Assembly (NCBI GenBank): GCA_020633315.1
Contig: JACKDV010000002.1
Span: forward strand, 372,001 to 436,000
Source of the DNA: Myxococcales bacterium
Lineage (GTDB): Bacteria; Myxococcota_A; Polyangia; Nannocystales; Nannocystaceae
DNA length: 64,000 nucleotides
Direction of reading: 5' to 3'
Within the stretch, counting starts at the first letter, position 1; every line of letters starts with the position of its first letter. The notes beneath the pieces were generated by a model that was not told the origin of the DNA, searched no databases, and was given only the letters and a program-made list of their open reading frames with translations. This document shows, in pieces, positions 25,754 to 34,669 of the stretch. A program made the position numbers and the translations under genes.

Positions 25754-26620
25754 TCACCTCGTGGCCACGAGGCTCTCCAGCCACGCCGTCGGTCGTGGTC
25801 CGTGGGCGGGGAGCCTCCGGGGGTCGCTCACCCCAGTCGCCACGAGCACTGCGTCGAGCCCCATCGCACGCGCCCCGGCGACGTCGGTGGCGAGCTGATC
25901 GCCCACCATCACCACCCGGGCTCCGGGCTCGACTCGCAGGCGTGCGAGCGCATGCTCGAAGATCGGGGCATGCGGCTTGCCCAGGCCCACGAAGCGCGGG
26001 GCTTCCTCGGGGAAGCGCAGGGCCAGCGCGCCCTCGAGCAGGCGCGCGACGCTGCCCGCGGTGAGGCCGAAGGTGCCCGACCCGCGCGGATACACGAGGT
26101 CGGGGTTGGGCAGCACCAGGGCCACGGGGCGATCGGCGGCGAGCCGGGCGTAGAGGGTGCTCACCAGGGTCTCGACCGTCTCGCGAAAGGGGTAGCCCGC
26201 GTCGTCGCAGGCCACCAGCACCTCGAGCTCGGGGTCGTCGACGGGGACCAGCTCGCCGCCGGCCTCGGCGACCAGGGCGTGGGAGTCGGGCGGGCCCAGC
26301 ACCACGCAGCGCCGACCGACGAGACCGGCCTGGGCGAAGTAGGGGGAGATGAGGTCGCCCGAGGTGAGCAGGTGCTCGGCGTCGATGGCCAGGCCGCGCT
26401 CGCGGTAGCGGGCCACCGAGGTGGGGGGACGCCGCGAGGCGTCGTTGCTGAGCACCATCCAGCGGCGGCCGGAGCCCCGCAGGCGCGTGATGAAATCGAT
26501 CGCGCCGGGCAGGGTGCCGTGCTCGTCCACCAGCACCCCGTAGGAGTCGAGCAGCACCACGTCGTAGCGCTCGAGCAGGGCCGAGGGCAGCAGGCGAGGC
26601 ACGGGCGGCGGCGAGCTCAT
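25754..26620 (-). CDS. HAD-superfamily hydrolase (subclass IIA)
   Basis: 288 residues. Motif I is LLDSYGVLVDEH with nucleophile D25; the usual second Asp two positions on is Tyr27, as in the IIA group where that position is often W or Y. Motif II is VLSNDAS, motif III Lys is in GLGKPHAPIFEHAL and motif IV is VVMVGDQLATDVAGA. The cap between them (residues ~75-190) is the IIA type (LTSGDLISPYF). It is likely a phosphatase on a small organic phosphate. Its ATG overlaps the stop of the upstream broken peptidase gene (ATGA), which suggests the two were once coupled. Confidence 0.85.
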   Translation of the reverse strand: MSSPPPVPRLLPSALLERYDVVLLDSYGVLVDEHGTLPGAIDFITRLRGSGRRWMVLSNDASRRPPTSVARYRERGLAIDAEHLLTSGDLISPYFAQAGLVGRRCVVLGPPDSHALVAEAGGELVPVDDPELEVLVACDDAGYPFRETVETLVSTLYARLAADRPVALVLPNPDLVYPRGSGTFGLTAGSVARLLEGALALRFPEEAPRFVGLGKPHAPIFEHALARLRVEPGARVVMVGDQLATDVAGARAMGLDAVLVATGVSDPRRLPAHGPRPTAWLESLVATR

Positions 26621-27179
26621 GCGCGGACGATGCCACAGGCGGCGACGGGGCTGCGATGGCCGTCGCGGTCGTAGGCCCGCACGCCGAGCACGAAGTCGTC
26701 CTTGTGCAGCGGGAGCGTGAGCTCCTGAGCGAGGCCGGCGTCGCGCGAGGACTCCCAGCGTGGCTGGTCGGTGCGGCGCCAGACCACCTCGTAGCCGGCC
26801 ACGTCGGACTCGGGGCTGAGATCCCCGCGCACGGTGGTGTCCACGCTGAGCTACACCGCCACCACCGCGGCGCCGGGCGGGGGCGAGGGGGCGTTGGCCA
26901 GGTGGATCAGCACCGCGCCGTCGAGGCGCGCGACCTCGGCCAGGTAGGACTCGTCGACGTGCTCGGGATCGTCGCCGTAGCGCAGGCCGTCTTGCTCGCG
27001 CGGGTCCTGGTGCTGTCGCTCGTAGCGCTCGGTCACCTCGGTGAAGCGGACGGCGGGGTAGCCCTGCTCGTCGAAGAGCTCGCCGGTGCACCGGGCGGCG
27101 AGGGGGCGCGGCAGCCGGCCGTCACCAGCGAGACCAGCAGGACGAGGCCGAGGCACGGTCGGCGCGGCATGAGGCCCAT
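26617..27179 (-). pseudogene. Decayed M28-family aminopeptidase
   Basis: Remnant with three separate lesions. A lipoprotein-type signal peptide (MPRRPCLGL, lipobox TAGC) starts near 27170-27179. Instead of the peptidase core it runs straight into what is, in another frame, the end of the M28 catalytic domain (GYPAVRFTEVTERYERQHQ, then YGDDPEHVDESYLAEVARL). An in-frame TAG at 26851-26853 then cuts it, and the frame resumes to 26617 as the typical fibronectin-like C-terminal extension of these enzymes (VAGYEVVWRRTDQPRW, LPLHKDDFVLGVRAYDRDG). The full gene would be about three times longer, so most of the metal-binding core is gone. Confidence 0.8.
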
Positions 27180-27207
27180 GGTAGCGCCGCCTGCTACCCT
27201 GCGTGGC

Positions 27208-27915
27208 ATGGTGGAGCCCATCGCGTTCGTGGCCGGAGCCACGGGATACACCGGGCGGGCCGTGGTCGACGAGCTGCGTCGTCGATCGCTCCGCACCGTG
27301 GCCCACGTGCGACCCGACTCTCCGCGCCTGGCTCAGTGGCGCGAGCGCTGGGTGCCGCAGGAAGCAGAGGTCGACACCACCCCGTGGGAGTCGGCTGCGC
27401 TCGAGCTCACCCTGCGCAAGCTGGGCCCCACGGTGGTCTTCGCCCTGCTCGGCACCACCCGACGTCGGGCCCAGCAGGAGGGGCGCGGCGCGGTGGCGGC
27501 CTACGAGGCGGTCGACTACGGGATGACGATGATGCTGCGCGCGGCGGCCGAGGCCTGTGGCCATCGCCCGCGCTTCGTGTACCTGTCCTCGGCCGGCGTG
27601 CGGGAGGGCACCCGCAACCCGTACCTCGCGGTGCGCGTGCGGGTGGAGCGAGCGCTGCGGGACGGCGATCTGCCCTTCACCATCGCGCGGCCCTCGTTCA
27701 TCACCGGGCCCGATCGCGACGAGTGGCGGGCCGGCGAGCGGATCGGGGCGGGGGTCGCCGATGCGGCGCTGGGCCTCGCGGGGCTGGTGGGCGGCCGGCG
27801 CTTCCGTGATCGCTACCGGTCGATCGACAACGTCGCCCTCGCGCGGGGGCTGGTCCGGGTCGCGCTCGATCCGGCCCAGGCGGGCGCGGTGGTCGAGGCG
27901 GATCAGCTGCGCTGA
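27208..27915 (+). CDS. NmrA/atypical SDR-like NAD(P)-binding protein
   Basis: 235 residues. The N-terminal strand-loop FVAGATGYTGRAVVDELRRR is the G-x-x-G-x-x-G Rossmann motif of atypical short-chain dehydrogenases, with R32 to follow as expected for NADP preference. The YLSSAGV stretch and IARPSFITGPDR complete the fold. No Tyr-x-x-x-Lys catalytic pair is seen, so it may bind cofactor without classic reductase activity, as NmrA-like sensors and some complex I assembly factors do. Start ATG 27208. A small lipoprotein gene follows 30 bases later. Confidence 0.8.
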   Translation: MVEPIAFVAGATGYTGRAVVDELRRRSLRTVAHVRPDSPRLAQWRERWVPQEAEVDTTPWESAALELTLRKLGPTVVFALLGTTRRRAQQEGRGAVAAYEAVDYGMTMMLRAAAEACGHRPRFVYLSSAGVREGTRNPYLAVRVRVERALRDGDLPFTIARPSFITGPDRDEWRAGERIGAGVADAALGLAGLVGGRRFRDRYRSIDNVALARGLVRVALDPAQAGAVVEADQLR

Positions 27916-27944
27916 CTCGGCCCCAGCCGCGGTATCCTGGGCCC

Positions 27945-28334
27945 ATGTGGGCTCGCGGAATCCTGGGGCTGGCGTGGATGGTGCTCCCGGTGCTGGGGCT
28001 GGGGGCGTGCCCCGGCGGCGAGGACGATGGCACGGGGGCGACCAGCAACAGCGGGCCGTCGAGCGCGAGCAACGAGGATGGACCCGAGGCGCCGACCTGT
28101 GAGCAAGCGGGAGGGCAGTGCAGCTGCGCGGGGACCTGCGCGGCGGGCTCGGTGATCTCGAGCGAGGGCGCCTGCCCGCAGCCACCCGACGAGTCGGGGG
28201 CGTGCAGCATGGAGTGCTGCATGCCGACCTCCGCCAGCTCCACCGCGGGCACGGCCTCGGGCTCGGAGACGACGGAGGGCACCGCGGACTCGGCCGCCAG
28301 CACGAGCGCGGCCTCGAGCACCGGCGCCGGCTGA
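27945..28334 (+). CDS. Small Cys-rich lipoprotein
   Basis: 129 residues. MWARGILGLAWMVLPVLGLG followed by Cys gives a lipoprotein signal, then a Gly/Asp/Ser linker, a 50-residue Cys-rich core (CEQAGGQCSCAGTCAAGS and SGACSMECCMP) and a Ser/Thr/Ala/Gly tail of about 35 residues. The tail at the C-terminus is unusual, since in this genome such low-complexity parts normally sit just after the lipobox. No family recognised. Converges on the next gene with a 16-base gap. Confidence 0.72.
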   Translation: MWARGILGLAWMVLPVLGLGACPGGEDDGTGATSNSGPSSASNEDGPEAPTCEQAGGQCSCAGTCAAGSVISSEGACPQPPDESGACSMECCMPTSASSTAGTASGSETTEGTADSAASTSAASSTGAG

Positions 28335-28350
28335 GCTCGGCCGGGCCGCG

Positions 28351-29784
28351 CTACCGCGCCATCATCTGCCCGAGCTTCGCGTTGAGCGTGGGGTCCACCC
28401 CGAGCTTGGTCCCCCACGCCTGCATCACCTGCGAGTAGCTCCCCATGTTCAGGCCGTAGGCCGCGAGCGCTCCGTTGAAGTCGCCGGTCTGCATGCGCTT
28501 CATCAGCCCCACGTAGTCGCTGAGCTTGGCCACCGCCTGGCCCGGGAACACCACGGGATCAAGATCACCCCCGCCTCCGGCCGCGAGCTGCTGGTGGGCG
28601 GCCTGGGCCTTGCGCATCTCCTCTTCTTGGTCGAGGCCCTTGCCCTGCATGAGGTTGTGGCTCAGGCGGGCCTCGTCGGAGTCGGGATCGATGCCCCGCA
28701 TCTGCAGGTTGATCCGGGCCTTGGTCTGGGCGAAGGCCAGGCCCAGCCGCGGGTCGCGGTTGATCGCCTCGTTCCAGCCCGTGCTGTAGGCATGGATCCC
28801 CCCGATCATCGGCACGCCGTACTCGGCCGCGAGCTGCGACACCGAGCCGCCGCCGCCCATCTGGATCTGCTCGAGCCTCACGCAGAACTCGGCGTAGGTC
28901 TCCATGTTGAGCCCGTCGATCACGCCGATCGCTCCGCTGGCGGTGGTGCCCGGCTCCTCGCCGCGCAGGATCCGGTCGCGCCAGGCCATGACCTCGGCCC
29001 GCCGCGGATCGTGGGGAGCCAGCAGGCGCAGCAGGGTGCAGGCCAGCGGGTAGCCGTAGCTGGTGAAGCCCTCGCGCGGGATCTGGCTGCGCAGCCACTC
29101 GAGCAGCGGCTCGGCGTTGGGGCGCACGGCGGGGCTGCGCAGCGCCAGCTCGCCGATGGCCACGATCGCAGCGTCGACCACCCAGTCCACCGGACCGATC
29201 GCCAGCGAGTACAGCGTGCGGTAGCCCTCCTGCCCGAACGCGATGACCAGCGCCGCGGCCACCTGCACCCGGGGCACCCAGTCGAGCGGGTGCACGTGGT
29301 CGGGAGCGGGCGGCGGATCGAGCATGGTCGCCACCAGGTGCTGCGCCCACGGCGAGCCGAACGAGGCCGCGGTGCTCTGCGCGAGGTCGGCCCAGGTGGG
29401 CAGGTGGTAGCGCTGTGCCGCGATGGCGGCCACGGCCTGCGCGGCGCGGGGATCGGGCGAGCCCAGGGCCGGGCGGGCCTGCGTGCCCTCGTACTGCCAG
29501 GCCACGAGGTCCACCTGCCCCTTGGGCGTGCGCGGGTCGGGCTGCTGCACCGCTTCGAAGAAGGTGGTCAGCGGCAGCGTGATGCCGATCTCCTGCATCC
29601 GCAGCCGCCAGGCGATCTGCACCGAGGGCGACTCGATGTGGCTCACGGAGGTGCTGACCCGATCGCCATCGGCTGCCTCGGGTGAGCCCGCGGCCCGGCG
29701 CATGGCCTCCTCGGCGAAGTGGGCCGTGGCATCGGCGGGGCCGGGGTGGTAGTCGACGTAGGCTTCGCGGGCGGGGGCGCTCAT
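28351..29784 (-). CDS. Hypothetical protein, mostly helical
   Basis: 477 residues, no signal peptide. It is largely helical, with repeated A-x-x-L and L-x-x-L patterns (HEAT-like character, residues ~140-260) and a C-terminal block LSDYVGLMKRMQTGDFNGAL followed by an LGVDPTLN motif that looks like a separate small domain found at the end of several myxobacterial proteins of unknown role. A Gly-rich loop (QMGGGGSVSQ) sits near residue 310. The family is not recognised. The next gene in the same direction begins 100 bases further down the transcript. Confidence 0.7.
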   Translation of the reverse strand: MSAPAREAYVDYHPGPADATAHFAEEAMRRAAGSPEAADGDRVSTSVSHIESPSVQIAWRLRMQEIGITLPLTTFFEAVQQPDPRTPKGQVDLVAWQYEGTQARPALGSPDPRAAQAVAAIAAQRYHLPTWADLAQSTAASFGSPWAQHLVATMLDPPPAPDHVHPLDWVPRVQVAAALVIAFGQEGYRTLYSLAIGPVDWVVDAAIVAIGELALRSPAVRPNAEPLLEWLRSQIPREGFTSYGYPLACTLLRLLAPHDPRRAEVMAWRDRILRGEEPGTTASGAIGVIDGLNMETYAEFCVRLEQIQMGGGGSVSQLAAEYGVPMIGGIHAYSTGWNEAINRDPRLGLAFAQTKARINLQMRGIDPDSDEARLSHNLMQGKGLDQEEEMRKAQAAHQQLAAGGGGDLDPVVFPGQAVAKLSDYVGLMKRMQTGDFNGALAAYGLNMGSYSQVMQAWGTKLGVDPTLNAKLGQMMAR

Positions 29785-29884
29785 GGACGCGAAGCGTAGA
29801 CGAGGCCGTCGGTCCGGTCGCCGGGATTCGGAGGGGTCTCGCGGCCCGCGGCGCGCCGCCCCAGAGGCCCGTTCCGTCGGGAGC

Positions 29885-30427
29885 TCAGCCCACGGCCGGG
29901 AGGCCGGGGCTGCGATCGATCGCCTCGAAGGTCTCGGGGGACCAGCGCAGCACTCCGGTGAGCAGCGGCGGGTAGCACATGCACGGGCCGGACTGGTGGT
30001 CGTAGAGCACCGCTACCGCCCCGCTCGGGCGATCGGCCCACACCTCGCGCAGGTGCGGCCGGGTGTCGCACTGGTAGTCCCACGGGCCTTGCCAGCGCAC
30101 GGGGGTCCGCACCAGCACTCGCACCCCCGGCACGCGCAGCACCAGGTCGTTGCCCACGTGGGTCAGCTCCACGAAGCGGGAGGCGGCCGGCGAGGCGAGC
30201 ACGGCGGCTCGGTCCTCCTCGCGGTCGTCGAGATCGCTGCCGTGGATCGGGAGCGGGAGGCGCTCGAGCTTCCGCCAGCTCCGCTGGGCCAGGCGCTGGT
30301 TGACCTCGTCGGCGCGGGCCTTGGCGCCCTCCCACAGCGCATGGCAGTGGCGGTGTCGCGTGCCCTCCTCCCAGCCCTCGTCGCCGTCGTAGATCGTCAC
30401 CGAGGTGTCCACGGTGTCGGTGTCCAC
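29885..30427 (-). CDS. Hypothetical protein
   Basis: 180 residues from a GTG at 30427, no signal peptide. It has two halves: an N-terminal helix rich in Arg/Glu (~25-80) and a C-terminal part with Val/Leu strands and a short Cys pair (SGPCMCYPPLL). The third-position G/C pattern supports real coding. No family recognised. It is downstream of the transglutaminase operon with a 36-base gap and could be its last gene. Confidence 0.6.
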   Translation of the reverse strand: MDTDTVDTSVTIYDGDEGWEEGTRHRHCHALWEGAKARADEVNQRLAQRSWRKLERLPLPIHGSDLDDREEDRAAVLASPAASRFVELTHVGNDLVLRVPGVRVLVRTPVRWQGPWDYQCDTRPHLREVWADRPSGAVAVLYDHQSGPCMCYPPLLTGVLRWSPETFEAIDRSPGLPAVG

Positions 30428-30463
30428 GTCGCACGCTTCGCGCGGCGGCGGCCGGGGCCGATC

Positions 30464-32608
30464 CTACGCGCGGGCCCGCAGCGCTCGCAGGGCCGCCTGC
30501 GCGTCGCGTCGCAGCCGACCCAGCTCGCCGGGCTCCGCCGTCGCTCCGAAGCGCAGCGCCTCGTAGCGCCGCAGGAATCGCTTGAGCTCCGCGGCCGCGG
30601 GGTGCCCTCGCTCGCGCAGTCGCCTCGCGATCGCCAGCGGGCCCTCGTCGGGCGTGACGGCGAAGCCCCGGGCGGCGAGCCTTCGCAGCACGCGTCGCAG
30701 CAGCCGCGTCTCGGGCCGCTCCTCGCCGCGCCCCCCTCGGCCCTGCCGGCGCCACCACCATGCTCCGGCCCCCAGCATGACCAGGCCCAGCACCACCGTG
30801 CGCCCGATCCCCGAGGGCGCACGGTCGCTGCCCCGCAGGCCCAGGCGCTCGAGCGCGGCGAGCTGCTTGCCCAGGTCGTAGTCGATCACGTACTCGAGGT
30901 AGGTGTTGCGCATCGCGTCGAGCAGCTCGCTGGCCGCGGGCCACCAGGGGGCCTCGTCGCCGGCCGTGCGCCCTGCGGGGGGCGTGGGATCGAAGGTCAC
31001 CCAGCCCAGCGCTCCGAAGTGCACCTCCACCCACGAGTGCGCGTCGGCCTGGCGCACCGCATAGAAGTCCCCCACCTCGTTGCGGTGCGCCCCGTAGTAG
31101 CCGTTGACGATGCGGGTGGGCACGTCCAGCTCGCGCAGCAGCACGGCCATGGCGGTGGCGAAGTACTCGCAGTGCCCGGCCTGGGTGTCGAGCAGGAAGC
31201 CCTCCACCGGATCGGCGCCGGCCTGGACCCGCGCCGAGATCCGCTCGTCGAGGGTGTACTCGAAGCCCTGCAGGTGCTCGAGCACGGCCTCGACCTTCTG
31301 CAGGCGCGTGGGCGCGTCGCCGACGATGCGTCGGGCCAGCTCGCCCACCTCGGGACCCAGGCCCGCGCTGCGCTGCAAGAACGGGGCGAGCTCCTCGTCG
31401 GGCTCGGGCTCGCCCACGGCCAGCAGCTCGGCGCGGCTGGGCTCGCCGGGGCGCCACAGCGCCTGGTACTGCACGGGGCCGGGCGCCTTGCTCACCCGGA
31501 TCTCATGGTTGCGACCCCCCACCGCACGGGCGCGCGACTCGAGGGCCCCGCGGGCGAGCACGCGCACGGCCACCGGCTCGCTGGGCACGAACAGCAGGTC
31601 GGCGCCGATGTCCTCGGCGAGCACCGTGGCCCGCTCGAGCTCGGTGGAGGCGGCGACGCCCGGGAGCGGTCGGCGGCGGAGCTGGTTGGTGTTCCCCGTG
31701 TCGCGGTAGAGCCGACCCACGCCGTCGTCGGTCACCGTCTGGTAGCCATAGGCGGCCCGCAGCGGCCCCAGGGGCGCGGCCGGGCCGTGGCTCCACCGAC
31801 CGCCCTCGTAGCGATCGAAGCTGCTGCCGCGCAGGTGCCAGGTGGTGCGCGCGAGCAGGGGATCGTGCTCGGGACGGATCCGCATCACCACCGTGGTGTC
31901 GGTCTTGATCGTGCCGAAGCCCCCGAGCTGGACCTCGTCGGAGAAGCCGCTGCGGGTCTCGCCGGGGAGCTGCCCCCGCAAGAAGAAGCCCACGCCGAAG
32001 CGGGGGAACAACAAGAAGGTGAGCAGGGCCCCCGTGCCCGCCAGCGCGGCCACCCCCGCGGCGGCCCGCCACAGGGGGCGACGGCGGCGATGCCCCTCCT
32101 GGGCCAGGCGCAGCATCACCCGCGGACCGAGGCGCTCGCCCTCGGCCATCAGGGTGTTGACCACCAGCGCCATCGTGGCGACCAGCAGGTACGCGGTCAG
32201 CAGCAGGGGATAGGAGAGCTCGGTGTTGATCACCGCGCCCACCACCATGAGCAGGGCGCCCAGCAGCAGGAGCTGGGCGTGCTCGCGGGCGCGCTGGCGG
32301 TTGAACATGCGCTGCACCGCCAGCAGCAGCAGGAAGTCCACGCCGGCGTCGAGGAACTCGGCCCGCGCCACCGCGCGCACCAGGGTGGCCACCAGCGCCA
32401 CGAACACCAGGGCCGTCCATGCTCGCTGCGATCGCGGCGAGGCGACCGGCGGTAGCGGCCGCCACCACGCCACCGCCACCAGCCCCACGAAGAGCAGCAG
32501 GCTAGGGGCCGACACGCCGCCCGCCAGCGCCACGCCGGCGAGGGCGAGCGCGACCTGGCCCAGGCTCAGCAGGTCTCGCAGTCGACGCAGGGGCGAGGCG
32601 TCGATCAT
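30464..32608 (-). CDS. TgpA-type membrane transglutaminase
   Basis: 714 residues. Several N-terminal membrane helices (TgpA_N/DUF3488, ~15-200), then the transglutaminase core with the triad C480 (AGHCEYFATAM), H524 (DAHSWVEV) and D540 (WVTFDPTPP), a further membrane helix near residue 610 and a DUF4129-like basic C-terminal domain. It is a predicted periplasmic amide-bond-forming or cleaving enzyme anchored in the inner membrane. Its ATG overlaps the stop of the DUF58 gene (ATGA). The trio MoxR-DUF58-TgpA is a recurrent operon in bacteria. Confidence 0.93.
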   Translation of the reverse strand: MIDASPLRRLRDLLSLGQVALALAGVALAGGVSAPSLLLFVGLVAVAWWRPLPPVASPRSQRAWTALVFVALVATLVRAVARAEFLDAGVDFLLLLAVQRMFNRQRAREHAQLLLLGALLMVVGAVINTELSYPLLLTAYLLVATMALVVNTLMAEGERLGPRVMLRLAQEGHRRRRPLWRAAAGVAALAGTGALLTFLLFPRFGVGFFLRGQLPGETRSGFSDEVQLGGFGTIKTDTTVVMRIRPEHDPLLARTTWHLRGSSFDRYEGGRWSHGPAAPLGPLRAAYGYQTVTDDGVGRLYRDTGNTNQLRRRPLPGVAASTELERATVLAEDIGADLLFVPSEPVAVRVLARGALESRARAVGGRNHEIRVSKAPGPVQYQALWRPGEPSRAELLAVGEPEPDEELAPFLQRSAGLGPEVGELARRIVGDAPTRLQKVEAVLEHLQGFEYTLDERISARVQAGADPVEGFLLDTQAGHCEYFATAMAVLLRELDVPTRIVNGYYGAHRNEVGDFYAVRQADAHSWVEVHFGALGWVTFDPTPPAGRTAGDEAPWWPAASELLDAMRNTYLEYVIDYDLGKQLAALERLGLRGSDRAPSGIGRTVVLGLVMLGAGAWWWRRQGRGGRGEERPETRLLRRVLRRLAARGFAVTPDEGPLAIARRLRERGHPAAAELKRFLRRYEALRFGATAEPGELGRLRRDAQAALRALRARA

Positions 32609-33579
32609 CCGACCTCCGCGAGCACGTCGAGGATGCGCTGCTGCTGGGCCGGCCCCGCGCCCGAGGGCACCAGGCAGCGGTCGCCGTAGAAGAGCTCGAC
32701 CTCGGCGTGGTCTCGGCCGAGGCGGAGGCGGGCCTCCGCCGCCACCCGCTCCACCTCGGCCTCGAAGCCCGGCTCGCCGGTGGTGCCGGGACCAAGGCGC
32801 AGGCGGAGGCGGGCCTCGCCCCCGGCCTCGTGCTCGCGCACCACCGGCTGCCCCAGCCGCGCGGTGGCCCGCCAGTGCAGGCGTCGCCACTCGTCGCCCT
32901 CCCGGTAGGGGCGCAGCCCGTGGTAGTCGCCGCTGCGCGAGCGCTGGCGGCCGGTCTCCACGGGGCGGCTGAGCTGGGGCTCGGGTGGACGCGCGGGGGC
33001 GGGGACCCGCCGCGGGTACACCCGCACCGCGGCCTCCACCGGCAGCTCGCGTCGCTTGACGAACAGGCCGAAGGGAAAGCGCGTGGCCACCACGGCTCGC
33101 GGCAGGCGGTGGCGACCGCGGGCCGGCATGGTGACCCGCGTGGGCAGCACGATGGTCTCGCCGGCTGCGATCCGCACCGCGAACACCGGCTCGCAGGCGC
33201 CGGGGTCGTCGCGCTCGTCGTCGTCCTCCACGCTCACCGCGAGCACGTCCCGCTTGCCGTCGCGGTTGCGCAGCCGCACCTCGAGCGCGCCGGGCTCGGC
33301 CGCGTACAGCGAGCCCCGGGGCAGCCGCTGCACCTCCACCCGCCGCAGGGTGGCCTCGCTGAGCACCCCGCTGCCGATGATGAGCGCCATCTGGGCCCCG
33401 AACAGCGCGTGCAGCAGGTTGGCCCCCGAGTTGATCGCGGCGAAGCCCACCGCGAGGGTGAGCAGGATGAACAGCCAGCCCGAGCGCGTGATCTCGAGCC
33501 GTCGCCCCCGGGCGCTCAGCCAGCGCCGGCCGAAGCGTCGCCGCCGTCGCGGCCGGGCCGAGCGGGAGGACGCGCTCAC
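32605..33579 (-). CDS. DUF58 / VWA-like membrane protein
   Basis: 324 residues from GTG 33579. A basic N-terminus (RPRRRRRFGRRWLS) is followed by two membrane helices (~35-75) and a periplasmic beta-rich region. The hallmark DUF58 segment is SGDYHGLRPYREGDEWRRLH followed by W-R-A-T-A-R, near residues 215-240. Such proteins work with MoxR ATPases and transglutaminase partners, probably in assembly of envelope proteins. The start overlaps the stop of moxR by four bases (GTGA) and its end overlaps the transglutaminase start, so all three are coupled. Confidence 0.9.
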   Translation of the reverse strand: MSASSRSARPRRRRRFGRRWLSARGRRLEITRSGWLFILLTLAVGFAAINSGANLLHALFGAQMALIIGSGVLSEATLRRVEVQRLPRGSLYAAEPGALEVRLRNRDGKRDVLAVSVEDDDERDDPGACEPVFAVRIAAGETIVLPTRVTMPARGRHRLPRAVVATRFPFGLFVKRRELPVEAAVRVYPRRVPAPARPPEPQLSRPVETGRQRSRSGDYHGLRPYREGDEWRRLHWRATARLGQPVVREHEAGGEARLRLRLGPGTTGEPGFEAEVERVAAEARLRLGRDHAEVELFYGDRCLVPSGAGPAQQQRILDVLAEVG

Positions 33580-34550
33580 CGGGGCACGGGGGTGCGGGCC
33601 AGGATCTCTCGGACGAGCTCGGCGACCACCGCCTCGCTGGCCCCGCCCTCGGCCGTGCGCAGCACCACCCGGTGCGCCAGTGCGGGCACGGCCAGCGTCT
33701 GGAGGTCGTCGATGCTCACGTGGTCTCGCCCCGCGAGCCAGGCCCGGGCGCGCGCCGTGGCCACCCACGCCAGCGCGCCGCGGGTGCTCACCCCCTGCGA
33801 CAGCTCGGGGTGCTCGCGGGTGCCCTGGATCACCCGCTGGGCATAGGCGGCCAGGTCGGGGTGCAGGTGCAGCGCCGCGGCGGCGGCCTGGGCTCGGGTG
33901 ATCGCATCGAGGCTGGCCGCGGCCTGGGGGGCCAGGCGCCCCGCGGCTGCGCCCGCCTGCAGCAGCGCCGCCTCCACCTCGGCATCGGCGTAGCCCAGGG
34001 TGACGCGCAGCGCGAAGCGATCGCGCTGCGACTCGGGCAGCGGATAGGTGCCGTGGTGCTCGAGCGGGTTCTGGGTGGCGATCACCATGAACGGCCGCGG
34101 CAGCGGCCGGCTGATGCCGTCGACCGAGACCTGGCCCTCGCCCATCGCCTCGAGCAGCGCGCTCTGGGTGCGGGGCGGGGCGCGGTTGATCTCGTCGGCG
34201 AGCACGAAGTGGCCGAACAGCGGCCCCGGCTGGAATTCGAAGCGCTCGGCCTGGGGCCGCCACACGCTCACGCCGATGATGTCGGCGGGCAGCAGGTCGG
34301 CGGTGAACTGGATCCGCATGAGCTCGGCTCCCACCGCGGCCGCGACGGCCCGCGCCAGGGTGCTCTTGCCCACGCCGGGGAGGTCCTCGAGCAGCACGTG
34401 GCCGCCGGCGACCAGGCACACCAGCACCTGCTCGATCACCTCGGCCTTGCCGCGGATGGCCTCGGCCACCGCGGCCTGCACGGCCCGCAGCGCGGCCAGG
34501 TCGGTCGGTGCATCGGCGGCAGGACGCACGGGAGCCGCAGTGCTGGTCAC
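33576..34550 (-). CDS. MoxR-family AAA+ ATPase
   Basis: 324 residues from GTG 34550. Walker A DLPGVGKST (about 56-64), Walker B FVLADEINRAPP, and the sensor region VIATQNPLEHHGTYPLPESQ with the Arg finger ESQRDRF. The C-terminal lid is complete. MoxR proteins are ATP-driven chaperones that load cofactors or ions onto partner proteins, here most likely the DUF58 and TgpA proteins of the same operon. The gene is the first of the three. Confidence 0.94.
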   Translation of the reverse strand: MTSTAAPVRPAADAPTDLAALRAVQAAVAEAIRGKAEVIEQVLVCLVAGGHVLLEDLPGVGKSTLARAVAAAVGAELMRIQFTADLLPADIIGVSVWRPQAERFEFQPGPLFGHFVLADEINRAPPRTQSALLEAMGEGQVSVDGISRPLPRPFMVIATQNPLEHHGTYPLPESQRDRFALRVTLGYADAEVEAALLQAGAAAGRLAPQAAASLDAITRAQAAAAALHLHPDLAAYAQRVIQGTREHPELSQGVSTRGALAWVATARARAWLAGRDHVSIDDLQTLAVPALAHRVVLRTAEGGASEAVVAELVREILARTPVPR

Positions 34551-34669
34551 GGCGCCGAGTCTAGCGCGGATCGGGCGGGAGCCAGCGTCGGGGCGCCGAT
34601 TCGGTCCGTCGCGCGCCGGCGAGCGGGCCTCGCCTGGTCAAGCCCCGAGCGCTGGCGTATTGGTAGATC

